Of a stretch of DNA of 64,000 bases, positions 56,776-64,000 are shown piece after piece. The number at the start of each line of letters is the position of its first letter. Positions within the stretch are counted from its first letter, which is position 1. This DNA is from Betaproteobacteria bacterium (GTDB lineage Bacteria; Pseudomonadota; Gammaproteobacteria; Burkholderiales; SG8-39). Under the pieces are notes generated by a model. It did not search any database, was not told the DNA's origin, and worked only from the letters and a program-made list of their open reading frames with translations. Made by a program: the position numbers and the translations under genes. The stretch lies in assembly GCA_004297625.1 (NCBI GenBank), contig SCTY01000040.1:1-64000 (forward strand), in the 5' to 3' direction.

Positions 56776-56871
56776 GAGCGGTACGCGGCGTACGCCGCCC
56801 TATTCAAGGATGCGCGCCAGGGCCTCTACTTTCCGCTACTCCGCGGTTGGCGGGAACGACAGGTTCCTTGA
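56773..56871 (+). pseudogene. Remnant of a second addA-like 3' end
   Basis: The last 32 codons before TGA 56871 read [20 protein letters not shown] then PLLRGWRERQVP. This aligns with the C-terminus of the intact addA-like protein (LDRYAEQLRLYSTALKQSQQ, GLYFPLHQGWRVRKG) but is diverged from it, and is closer to the family pattern LYFPLLxGWRE. The upstream part of the gene is missing. The remnant ends the mosaic region that begins at the intact addA-like stop 1.9 kb earlier. Confidence 0.6.
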
Positions 56872-57060
56872 CGGCCGGCCCACAGAGACAAAAGCTTCTA
56901 CCAGCCACATTTTTACGCATATTTTTGCCCACCCTGTTTCTGCCGTGCCTGCCACCTCATATTCCAGACTTCGCCAGCTCGCGATCCCTGTTCATGAATT
57001 GGACCGGTACGCCGTCATTGTTGACAATGGTGGCACCGCTAGAAATCCGTCGAGGAACTA
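56872..57060. other. Leader of the dGTPase gene
   Basis: 189 bases without a gene, less GC-rich than the upstream DNA. It contains TTGACA (57020-57025 region) but no well-spaced -10 that I can defend. No repeat from the two families is present. Confidence 0.4.
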
Positions 57061-58401
57061 ATGGCGACAAAAATGGAATGGAAGGACTTATTGTTGAGTG
57101 ACCGACTGGGGCGAGGTGCCAGCACTTCTGCTGAGGTCCGCTCGCAATACCAACGAGATTTTGATCGGATCGTTTTCAGCACAGCTTTTAGAAGACTTCA
57201 GGACAAAACCCAGGTTTTTCCCCTGGCTGAAAGCGATTACGTGAGGACCCGCCTCACTCACAGCATCGAAGTATCCTCTGTTGGGCGTTCGCTTGGCACG
57301 CTTATCGGCGGCATGGTGCGAGAGCATGAGCAGTCCAATGGCGTTGCTCCTCAAGAATTCGGAAATATCGTGGCGGCCGCTTGCTTGGCTCATGACATTG
57401 GCAATCCTCCGTTCGGCCACTCCGGAGAACAGGCGATCCGCGCCTGGTTTGAGAGCCGAGGGTGCGCATTTCTTGAAACCTTAACGCCAGCGGAGACACA
57501 AGATCTCCTCAAATTTGAAGGCAATGCACAAGGCTTCCGAGTGCTCACGCGCCTTCAGAATTCGCAAAACGCGGGCGGATTGCAACTTACCTATGCAGTC
57601 CTGGGCGCCTACACAAAATACCCTAAGCAGTCAGTTGTTCCCGGCATGGAAAAATCGAAAAAAGTGAGTGAGAAAAAATTCGGTATCTATCAAGCCGAAT
57701 TACCGCACTTTCGAGAGATTGCAGACAAGCTCGGCCTATTGCCGAAGCGAAATGACGCCTGGGTACGGCATCCGTTGACCTTTCTCGTTGAAGCGGCGGA
57801 CGACATTTGCTATCGGGTCATCGATTTCGAAGACGGCTGCCGCCTAGGTCGCGTGTCCTTTTCGGAAGCGGAGCCCTTGTTAAGGCCGATAGCCTTTCCG
57901 AAGGCTGAAAAAGAAGCGACGAACTCTTACGATTCAATCGAGGACACAAAAGGAAAGATTGAGTACTTACGCGCTCGAGCAATCAACACGCTGATCTACG
58001 GCGCGGCCGATACCTTTCGAGATAACTATGAGCGGATAATGCGAGGCGAATTTGAAGATGACCTTATTTCCCACAGTCCGTTCTTGCCGCAGCTTCGGAA
58101 GATCAAAGAGCAGTCCGTGAGCCAGGTTTACGCCACTCCAAGTGTCGTTCATATTGAGGCGGCGGGCTTCGAGGTACTTGGTGGCCTTCTAGGTCGCATT
58201 GTTCCCGCTCTTGTAGGGGACGAGGGTACAAGAACAGCACAGGACGACAAGGTGCGCCAGTTGATTCCGCCGCAGTTTCGAGCAGGCAACACTAAGTACG
58301 AAAAGCTCTTAGCAGCAACTGACTTTGTATCCGGCATGACTGACTCTTTTGCCGTAACGTTATATCGGCGCCTTTCCGGAATCGAATTGCCGAGCGGATA
58401 A
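57061..58401 (+). CDS. dgt: dGTPase-like HD-domain triphosphohydrolase
   Basis: A 446-residue deoxyguanosinetriphosphate triphosphohydrolase-type enzyme, which splits dGTP into deoxyguanosine and triphosphate. HD residues are His67 (RTRLTHSIEV), His111-Asp112 (LAHDIGNPPFGHSGE) and the later HPLTFLVEAADDICYRVID aspartate; FEGNAQGFRVLTRL is the substrate-loop motif. GC content and codon use are visibly lower than in the housekeeping part. Enzymes of this family can limit phage replication by depleting dGTP; position next to an SMC-type defence operon makes this plausible here. Confidence 0.9.
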   Translation: MATKMEWKDLLLSDRLGRGASTSAEVRSQYQRDFDRIVFSTAFRRLQDKTQVFPLAESDYVRTRLTHSIEVSSVGRSLGTLIGGMVREHEQSNGVAPQEFGNIVAAACLAHDIGNPPFGHSGEQAIRAWFESRGCAFLETLTPAETQDLLKFEGNAQGFRVLTRLQNSQNAGGLQLTYAVLGAYTKYPKQSVVPGMEKSKKVSEKKFGIYQAELPHFREIADKLGLLPKRNDAWVRHPLTFLVEAADDICYRVIDFEDGCRLGRVSFSEAEPLLRPIAFPKAEKEATNSYDSIEDTKGKIEYLRARAINTLIYGAADTFRDNYERIMRGEFEDDLISHSPFLPQLRKIKEQSVSQVYATPSVVHIEAAGFEVLGGLLGRIVPALVGDEGTRTAQDDKVRQLIPPQFRAGNTKYEKLLAATDFVSGMTDSFAVTLYRRLSGIELPSG

Positions 58402-58617
58402 TTCCACCTCGGACAGCCTCGCGCAAACGCTGTACTTTTTCCAGCCGCGCGAGTGTTCGAGATCATCCAGAGTACCAAGCTGCGCTCGTCACCCACGGCC
58501 CACTGTTCGAGTCGGCCTCGGTTAGCTTCGACCGCGAGTTAGAATGTACCCAAGAATGTAGCCCAAGACGTACATTGGGAGTCTGCCGCGGCTAACCATA
58601 AGGCTCGGGGAGCGGAA
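58402..58617. other. Intergenic region, no gene seen
   Basis: 216 bases between dgt and the next gene. It has a loose inverted pair CCCAAGAATGTA / TACATTGGG near 58548-58580 and no convincing promoter or coding sequence. Confidence 0.35.
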
Positions 58618-59049
58618 GTGAATACCAGGGTGCTAGAGCCCTCGGCATGTACACCCGAACTGCTGGAGTCCTTTTGCTCTTTGGTGCTTGAGGGAGGCCA
58701 GGTAATTTCCTATGGTCTAAAAGACCGCGTCAAAAACGCGTTGGCACTTGCGTTCGTGTACGACGAGAACGACCTTGCTGCCATCGGCGCCCTGAAGCGC
58801 GCGAATACAAGTTATCGGGCTTCAACGTTCAATAAGGCCGGTACCAAAGAAGACCCGGCGACTTTTCCGTATGAACTCGGATGGGTCTTCGTAGCTCATG
58901 CCTATCAAGGACAAAAGTTGTCTCGCTTACCAGTCGAAGCGTTACTACCGCTGGTTAGCAGCAACCAAGTGTACGCAACGTCTCATATCGAGCGAACAAG
59001 AATGCATAACACGCTAAGGCGCTATGGCTTCGTTGCTAAGTTGCCTTAG
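58618..59049 (+). CDS. GNAT-like N-acetyltransferase family protein
   Basis: A 143-residue protein from GTG 58618. The order of features resembles the GNAT fold: a central strand ALAFVYDENDLAAIGALKRA, then YELGWVFVAHAYQGQKLSRLPVEALL, where A-Y-Q-G-Q-K replaces the usual R/Q-x-x-G-x-G/A acetyl-CoA loop, and a final RMHNTLRRYGFV. The degenerate loop leaves activity uncertain. Substrate unknown. It lies between dgt and the frameshifted gene in the accessory segment. Confidence 0.6.
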   Translation: MNTRVLEPSACTPELLESFCSLVLEGGQVISYGLKDRVKNALALAFVYDENDLAAIGALKRANTSYRASTFNKAGTKEDPATFPYELGWVFVAHAYQGQKLSRLPVEALLPLVSSNQVYATSHIERTRMHNTLRRYGFVAKLP

Positions 59050-59290
59050 GTCCTGACGATCGGCGTTAATTGACAAGCTCGGCGGCCTAGGCGCATGCTT
59101 CACACGTCGGATGTTCCGGCTAGGCAAGTTGGCGCCTGTCAGCGTGCGCGCCGCCGCGAGAGCCTCACGGCGGTACGGCAAAGCCAGTTCGTAACAACAG
59201 ATCTCGAGACTTCTCTTCAACCGGAAGGCCCGAGGCAATAGCGCACCGCCAAGGTCAAAGACGCCTTCCGTTTGTTGAAAGGGAAGAGCC

Positions 59291-60852
59291 ATGCTCTTTG
59301 CCACAACTCTTGCTCCGGACGAGCAAGTCGCTGTTTTGCGTTCATTCCTGGGCGCCCGCGCCGACAAAATCCCCGCCAAAGAGGCCGAATCCATCTGCAG
59401 GGGGCTGGACGGGCTAGACGAGAAGGCTGGTGCGAGGAAGATTCGAGAAGGCTTATTTGCGTTCGGCATAGCGCTGAAGCACACGCATGCCCTGAACCTC
59501 GTAGGAAAACTTACCGGTCGGCCTGGTTGGCACCGCGCACCATCCAGTGAAGAAGTGCACTACCGGTTCATGGCAGCCGGACTCGACACTGGGGAGAGGG
59601 CGGACGAGTTTTCCGATGATCCCGCGCGATTGCTGGGCAGCATGTGCGAGCTAGTCGAGCGCTATGTAAGAAAACTTGGCCGCGTTTCCGCACCTACTCT
59701 GCGCCGGTCGGCAAAAGGCATCATGCTCAGTTGGATGGAGAGCGGGCCCTATGGACTTGCTACTTTCCTGCAGGTCGAAGGGGAGCTGGTTCCGGAAAGC
59801 TGGTCCACCTTCCTGGATGCGGCATGCGAGAGGCTTCGTCGCATCCTGGAAGAGGGCGAGCTCTCTTGCTTTTGCGACGGGTATTTTGTGGCTACCGCCG
59901 AACCGCAGCGTGAGCACGGTAAGGTCGAAATTGTCGTGCAGCACGGCGGCATGGAACTTGGGCGCGGTAACGAGCTGCTCGTTTTCGATCGCATCGAGCA
60001 CGAAGTGGGCGGACAACTTACTGGTGCCGTCGCCAATCTTAACCGCGTTCATGTGGGAACTAAGATCTTTTACCTCGGACGCGAGCACAACGCTTTCGAG
60101 CCAACATACTCGCACGAAATACAGACTTTTCTACATCCGGAAACTGAGGAATTGATCCGTCGCTATCGGAGGCTCGCCCAGCGCCTGCGCACGCCGATTG
60201 GCGATTCATCTCTTGCGGAAAAGGCTAAAGAAGTCGGGCATGGCATTCCGACGACTGTCCCGGTGAGCTGGGAAGCAATAAATGCACGGCAGAAGGAACT
60301 CAAGATGCAGGATGCTGCCGTGGAGCAAGCAATGGGCCGCGGTATGGGCGAGCTCCGCCACGCGCGCAAGGAGCGCTTGGTCGACCTGACGTTCTTCGTA
60401 CAGCTAGCGAACGCCATGGACGTAGCGGATTTCAATTCCTTTATCGCTAAGCCCTCGTGGAAGGCATCGACACCGGCGACGAGGAGCACGTGCTCCGTTC
60501 GATTCTGCGCGCGGTCGACGATGTGCGGTTCGTGCTGACTCGCGGTTTCTCTGCCGAAGCCGATGCGGCGGTGCGCGAGAGCTGCAGCGAGCTTGCGGCA
60601 AGCCGCAAAACGCGTGAGTGGAATCGGCACGGAGTAATTAAGGATCCGCTGGACGACTCACTCTTCTCGGTTGACGCGGAAGAGTTCCTAAGCGCGGTGC
60701 ACGAGCAGAGGGCCACGGTGCGGGCGACTGTGTTGCCTATGTTCATTCACGCGCCCGAGCTGCAGCTTCCCGCAGTAGGGCGGAGGGCCGTGATCATTCT
60801 CTCGCCGGCGGCGGTGAGCGAGGCGCGTGGGGCGCCATTAACGAAAGGTTAG
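59291..60852 (+). pseudogene. Glyoxalase-related-domain protein broken by a frameshift
   Basis: A frame from ATG 59291 (GGGAAGAG upstream) runs to 60538, but its last about 30 residues (PSWKASTPATRSTCSVRFCA) are unlike a natural end. The +1 shifted frame continues sensibly from about 60451 (ALVEGIDTGDEEHVLRSILR) to TAA at 60852. One insertion or deletion near 60448-60457 would join them into roughly 515 residues. Residues about 50-80 (GIALKHTHALNLVGKLTGRP) resemble the glyoxalase-related N-terminal domain of plasmid-type proteins; the rest is unrecognised. A real two-gene reading with GTG 60457 is the alternative. Confidence 0.6.
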
Positions 60853-60914
60853 GACGGCTAAACGGCCGCTTACCAAGTGGCTCATCCAGTGAGCCAGTAA
60901 ATGGATAGACTGGA

Positions 60915-62411
60915 ATGGGGATTAATTACCTAATGGACGCGGGATCGGGACGTTCGGATTTGTCGCGGCATCAGACGGCCGCGGAAGGGCCGCCCGATGT
61001 CCTGCTCGATCTTTCGCGGCAGCAGAGAAATCTTCTGCTCTTGCGGCCTCTCTTTCAGCTTGAGCTTTCGAAGAACAAATTCGAAGGTGCGCTGGATGGA
61101 GAGGGCAATCTCTTCGACGGAATCGACACGCACTACTTGGTGCTCGCCACGCTCGACTACATGATGGAGGGCACCACCGTCGCGCTCGGGTTCACGCAAT
61201 CGGAGATCCTCGGGTACGTGGCAAGGGTCGTCGGTGCCATGAAACCCGCGCTCTCCGATGCGCAGCGCCGGCGCGTTGCCGAAATCGTGCTCGATACGCT
61301 CGACAATAAAGCCCGTAACTACCAAGAGTTTGCGTTCGACTACTTCGATGCCAAGCGCTTGGAAGTACGGCCCGTGAAGTTCCGGCTGGTCGTCTACGAG
61401 CCGGATCTTGAGGACGTGTATCGGTACCGCCCGACCCCGTACGGATATCTTGTCTATCTCGGGATGCTGGATCTGTCCCCTGAGGACTCGCAGGAGCTGA
61501 TGGAGAAGATGCTACAGCTTCTCGTGGAGCGAGGCCGGTTCGATGCGGCACTGGAAATCGCACGACGTGCGCGGACGCTCTCGATCGAATACCGACAGAT
61601 CATTCGGGATCATCTCACCTCGGCGATTCGAGCTCCCGGTTCGGTCAATTGGACGCGCGATCTTGAGCCGCGCCTTTCGTATGCGCGCGAGCACGTGGCG
61701 AAGCGCCAGGAAGAAGATCGGCGGATGGACGAGTCCGTCCGCGACGCTCTGATTCGGGCGAACGAGCTCAAGACACGCGAGAGCCTCGTGACGCTGCTCA
61801 AAGCTATACGCGACGCTGGCCTAAATCGAACACACCTCGTCTCCGACATTACTTTGGCGGCGGAGCGATTCAGTCAAGCCCAAACGGCCGTCTTCAGAGC
61901 GCGCCGGCCGTCGAACCTGCCCGACCTTGAGGCGCGCGTCCTGCCTGATCTCCTGCGGGCACGAACCGCCCTCCTCGCGGAGGAGGCCGATCCGGCCATT
62001 GCGGCCCTGTATCCACCGGCAATGCCACGGGTGTACGAGTTGAATACCGTCTTCGCCCTGCTCCTAGATCGGCGGCCCGAGGACACAGCACTGGAGGATG
62101 TGCCGCCCGAAATCGTTCGCTTCGAACCTCTTGCCGAGCAGTTCCCGGAAGCCCTCATCCACTTCGTGCAAGAGTGGCTCTCGAACAAGTTCGCAATTGC
62201 AGAGGGCTACCATGTCGACGAGCTTCTCCAGCTCGCTCAGGACGAAGGCTTTGGCCCCGTCCATCAGCGCTGTCTCGCGCTAATGCTTTTCCGCTGTTTT
62301 GCCAAGGCGGAAACGCTTTTCCCCAACGTGAGTGCGAGCGCCGATGGATACTTTCGCTCGGAAGTGGCGCGGGGCACGAACCTGAAGTTCGACAAGAGGG
62401 AAAGCGTGTGA
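60915..62411 (+). CDS. Wadjet-like JetA (kleisin-type subunit of an SMC defence complex)
   Basis: A 498-residue protein; ATG 60915 is used, with ATG 60933 also possible (GGGGA upstream at a better distance). The N-terminus reads LLDLSRQQRNLLLLRPLFQL, then a winged-helix-like region and the block FDYFDAKRLEVRPVKFRLVV; a helical, charged middle (about residues 190-320) precedes a compact C-terminal domain. Size, domain style and operon order match JetA/MksF kleisins. I could not match it to the type I DUF3375 subfamily. It overlaps the next gene by four bases (GTGA). Confidence 0.6.
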   Translation: MGINYLMDAGSGRSDLSRHQTAAEGPPDVLLDLSRQQRNLLLLRPLFQLELSKNKFEGALDGEGNLFDGIDTHYLVLATLDYMMEGTTVALGFTQSEILGYVARVVGAMKPALSDAQRRRVAEIVLDTLDNKARNYQEFAFDYFDAKRLEVRPVKFRLVVYEPDLEDVYRYRPTPYGYLVYLGMLDLSPEDSQELMEKMLQLLVERGRFDAALEIARRARTLSIEYRQIIRDHLTSAIRAPGSVNWTRDLEPRLSYAREHVAKRQEEDRRMDESVRDALIRANELKTRESLVTLLKAIRDAGLNRTHLVSDITLAAERFSQAQTAVFRARRPSNLPDLEARVLPDLLRARTALLAEEADPAIAALYPPAMPRVYELNTVFALLLDRRPEDTALEDVPPEIVRFEPLAEQFPEALIHFVQEWLSNKFAIAEGYHVDELLQLAQDEGFGPVHQRCLALMLFRCFAKAETLFPNVSASADGYFRSEVARGTNLKFDKRESV

Positions 62412-63163
62412 GCGGTGCTGACACGACAAAAGCAGCACGGCTCGTCTACAAAGCGCTGCACACCACGCTTGTCGCAGAGAACGATCTGGAGTATCGAGAG
62501 CTCCTGGCCCTCTATCGCGCCGATGCGGAGTTCGTCGAATGCGTGCGGCAAATTGCGGAGGGACTCGAGCTGAAAGTGCTGGACTTCACCGAGAGAGGGC
62601 TCGTCGTTGTTCCGACGTCTCGGGATTCAAGGTTCGCATTCCGGCTCACCGATATTCGCACGGGGATGCCGGTTGAACAAAAGGCGGCGCTTCTTCTTGC
62701 GCATGTCGCGATTGCCAGCGTCTTCTTCCCCACAACTGAAGGCCTTGAAGACGAGACCTATACGCCACGGCCTGCATCGGTTGCCCAGTTCCGCGACGCG
62801 CTCTATGGGCTTGCACGCCGACTGAAAGAAACCGACGGCACCGGCGTCGACATGCGGGAGGAATTGGCGCCGGGGTGGGAGTACATCACCAGCCTTCCGG
62901 TTGCGGTTCCGGCGGCACAGCGCGCGTCCTTGAATTCTGTCGTGGGTATCGTGCGCTTCGCGCTCGGCTATATGACACAGAATGGTCTGCTGCTTCTTAA
63001 TCGCGACGCGGATGATGACACGGCGACTTACACGCAACGCTACCGCCTCCGCGTTCAGCTTCGTGAGGTAGCGCTGCGCAAGCTCTTTGAGGTTGCGCAG
63101 TGTTCCGTCCGGGAACGCACTGCTGAAGCTTCGGACAACGCCGGTGCTTCGCTGCGGGAGTAG
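62408..63163 (+). CDS. Wadjet-like JetB (MksE/KITE-type subunit)
   Basis: A 251-residue protein from GTG 62408. It is an alpha/beta protein of winged-helix type: ARLVYKALHTTLVAENDLEY, then LELKVLDFTERGLVVVPTSR and a later RASLNSVVGIVRFALGYMTQ; the end KLFEVAQCSVRERTAEASDN is hydrophilic. Such small winged-helix subunits bind the kleisin in MukBEF/MksBEF complexes. Identification rests on size, order and fold-style, not on a strong motif. Confidence 0.55.
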   Translation: MSGADTTKAARLVYKALHTTLVAENDLEYRELLALYRADAEFVECVRQIAEGLELKVLDFTERGLVVVPTSRDSRFAFRLTDIRTGMPVEQKAALLLAHVAIASVFFPTTEGLEDETYTPRPASVAQFRDALYGLARRLKETDGTGVDMREELAPGWEYITSLPVAVPAAQRASLNSVVGIVRFALGYMTQNGLLLLNRDADDDTATYTQRYRLRVQLREVALRKLFEVAQCSVRERTAEASDNAGASLRE

Positions 63164-63171
63164 GAGAACTC

Positions 63172-64000
63172 ATGCAGAAGATCTCGAGAATTTATGTCGG
63201 CAACTACGGTCCTCACGCCGCGTGGTTTGACGGCCTTACGTTTGACTTCAACGATCCAGACACGGATCAGCCGTGTGATGCGGTCATTAATCTGGAGAAC
63301 GGCGGTGGGAAAACGACGCTCCTTGGGTTCATCTTCTCGTGCTTCGAAACCCGTCAAGAACGATTCCTGAAGCATGTACAGGACCGCAACCATCGCTTTG
63401 CAGAGTACTTCTCCAAGGACGGCCTGCCAGGTTTCATCGTCATGGAGTGGTTAATGCCGCCCAAGTTTTCGGCCGGCAAGCCATATAGGCTGGTGATTGG
63501 GCAGACCGTCGCGGTAAGGTCGGCGGCTGAGCGCGAGGAAGTCGACAGGCAATTCTTCGCATTCGAGGCGACGCCCAAACTCGGGTTCGACTCGGTTCCT
63601 GCCCCGCATCTGGGTGCCGGCGAGCCGGCTCGTTCGATGGCCGAGTTCCTGAAATGGATCCACGCGGCCGTCGGGATTTCGTCGGATTTCTATCACACTA
63701 GAACTCAGGAAGACTGGCAGAAGCACCTCGTCGCGCGTTCGCTCGATCTGGACATGCTTCGGCTGCAGCTGGATTTCTCCGCGCAGGAGGGCGGCATCGA
63801 CGCAAGCTTTCTTACGTTCCACAACGAAGCCGATTTCCTAAGGAAGTTCTTTGCGCTGACGCTCGATGCCGAGAAAGCGGCTGCCGTCCGACAGGTCGTC
63901 GTCGGCGCGTGCGACACGCTTCGAAAGAAACCATTTCTCGAGCGCCGCTTGCGTGAGCTTACAAAGCTGTCAGGCGTGATGAAACTCTTCTTCGACGCGG
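63172..64000 (+). CDS. Wadjet-like JetC (SMC-type ATPase), N-terminal 276 residues
   Basis: The frame from ATG 63172 (TAGGAGAAC upstream) stays open to the window end. The start MQKISRIYVGNYGPHAAWFD and the P-loop region LENGGGKTTLLGFIFSCFET (Lys47) identify an SMC/RecN/MukB-type head domain; the following part has strands and amphipathic helices leading toward an expected coiled coil. The first glycine of the usual G-x4-G-K-T is replaced by leucine. The gene follows jetB-like by 8 bases. A toprim-type JetD nuclease gene would be expected next, outside the window. Confidence 0.65.
   Translation, partial: MQKISRIYVGNYGPHAAWFDGLTFDFNDPDTDQPCDAVINLENGGGKTTLLGFIFSCFETRQERFLKHVQDRNHRFAEYFSKDGLPGFIVMEWLMPPKFSAGKPYRLVIGQTVAVRSAAEREEVDRQFFAFEATPKLGFDSVPAPHLGAGEPARSMAEFLKWIHAAVGISSDFYHTRTQEDWQKHLVARSLDLDMLRLQLDFSAQEGGIDASFLTFHNEADFLRKFFALTLDAEKAAAVRQVVVGACDTLRKKPFLERRLRELTKLSGVMKLFFDA

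Noticed and set aside
60915..62411. Assignment to type I Wadjet JetA (DUF3375)
   Set aside because: The N-terminal sequence does not resemble what I know of DUF3375; subtype left open.

Overview
The window looks like a chromosome segment of a GC-rich betaproteobacterium. The evidence is the set of lineage-typical genes: a CNP1-like protein, DUF3501 after rubrerythrin, a PP0621-type protein before pilSR, a PhaM-like PHA granule protein, trxA-rho, and an unlinked AddAB-like nuclease pair. About the first 50 kb is dense housekeeping and metabolic DNA with many 1-14 base overlaps between consecutive genes, which indicates operons. Genus cannot be fixed from what is visible.

Layout: 1-2.4 kb rubrerythrin end, DUF3501, CNP1-like, proB; 2.4-5.1 kb obgE, rpmA-rplU, ispB and tRNA-Pro(CGG); 5.1-8.8 kb PP0621-type protein, pilS-pilR and ampD; 8.8-14 kb a class Ia ribonucleotide reductase operon behind a promoter with candidate tandem NrdR boxes, then a DUF2442 protein and a lysine-rich H1-like protein; 14.2-22 kb lytic transglycosylase, aminotransferase, maeB, patatin, PhaM, FIST protein and quinone oxidoreductase; 22-31.7 kb CoA-type NUDIX, CobD/AmpE-like protein, DUF2007, phhB, M48 protease, orn, RidA, FAD oxidase, pgi, ArnT-like protein and L31 type B; 31.8-38.2 kb a six-gene RDD/SpoIIM/DUF4129/DUF4350/MoxR/DUF58 operon; 38.6-46 kb rho, trxA, fdxA, an orphan HicB, a secreted unknown, cydAB and a phosphoesterase; 46.2-55 kb a thiolase with a CTG start and an AddB-like/AddA-like pair split by GST, redoxin and hicAB genes; 55-64 kb an accessory region.

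The accessory region (about 55-64 kb) has a different character: an AAA+/DUF4143 ATPase, a mosaic of broken genes (truncated secreted protein, ORF6N protein, a second diverged addA 3' tail), a dGTPase with lower GC, a GNAT-like protein, a gene broken by a frameshift, and then an SMC-type operon. That operon (JetA-like, JetB-like and the start of a JetC-like ATPase, cut by the window end) is best read as a Wadjet-like anti-plasmid/anti-phage system, with the nuclease partner expected just outside the window.

Two dispersed repeat families stand out. One is a pair of long perfect hairpins (26210-26280 and 47533-47601) with the same outer sequence and compensatory changes in the stem. The other is a C/G-run element present at five sites. 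One copy has landed in frame inside the AddA-like helicase gene, one sits where addA would be expected to start after addB, and two flank a deleted DUF559 endonuclease gene.
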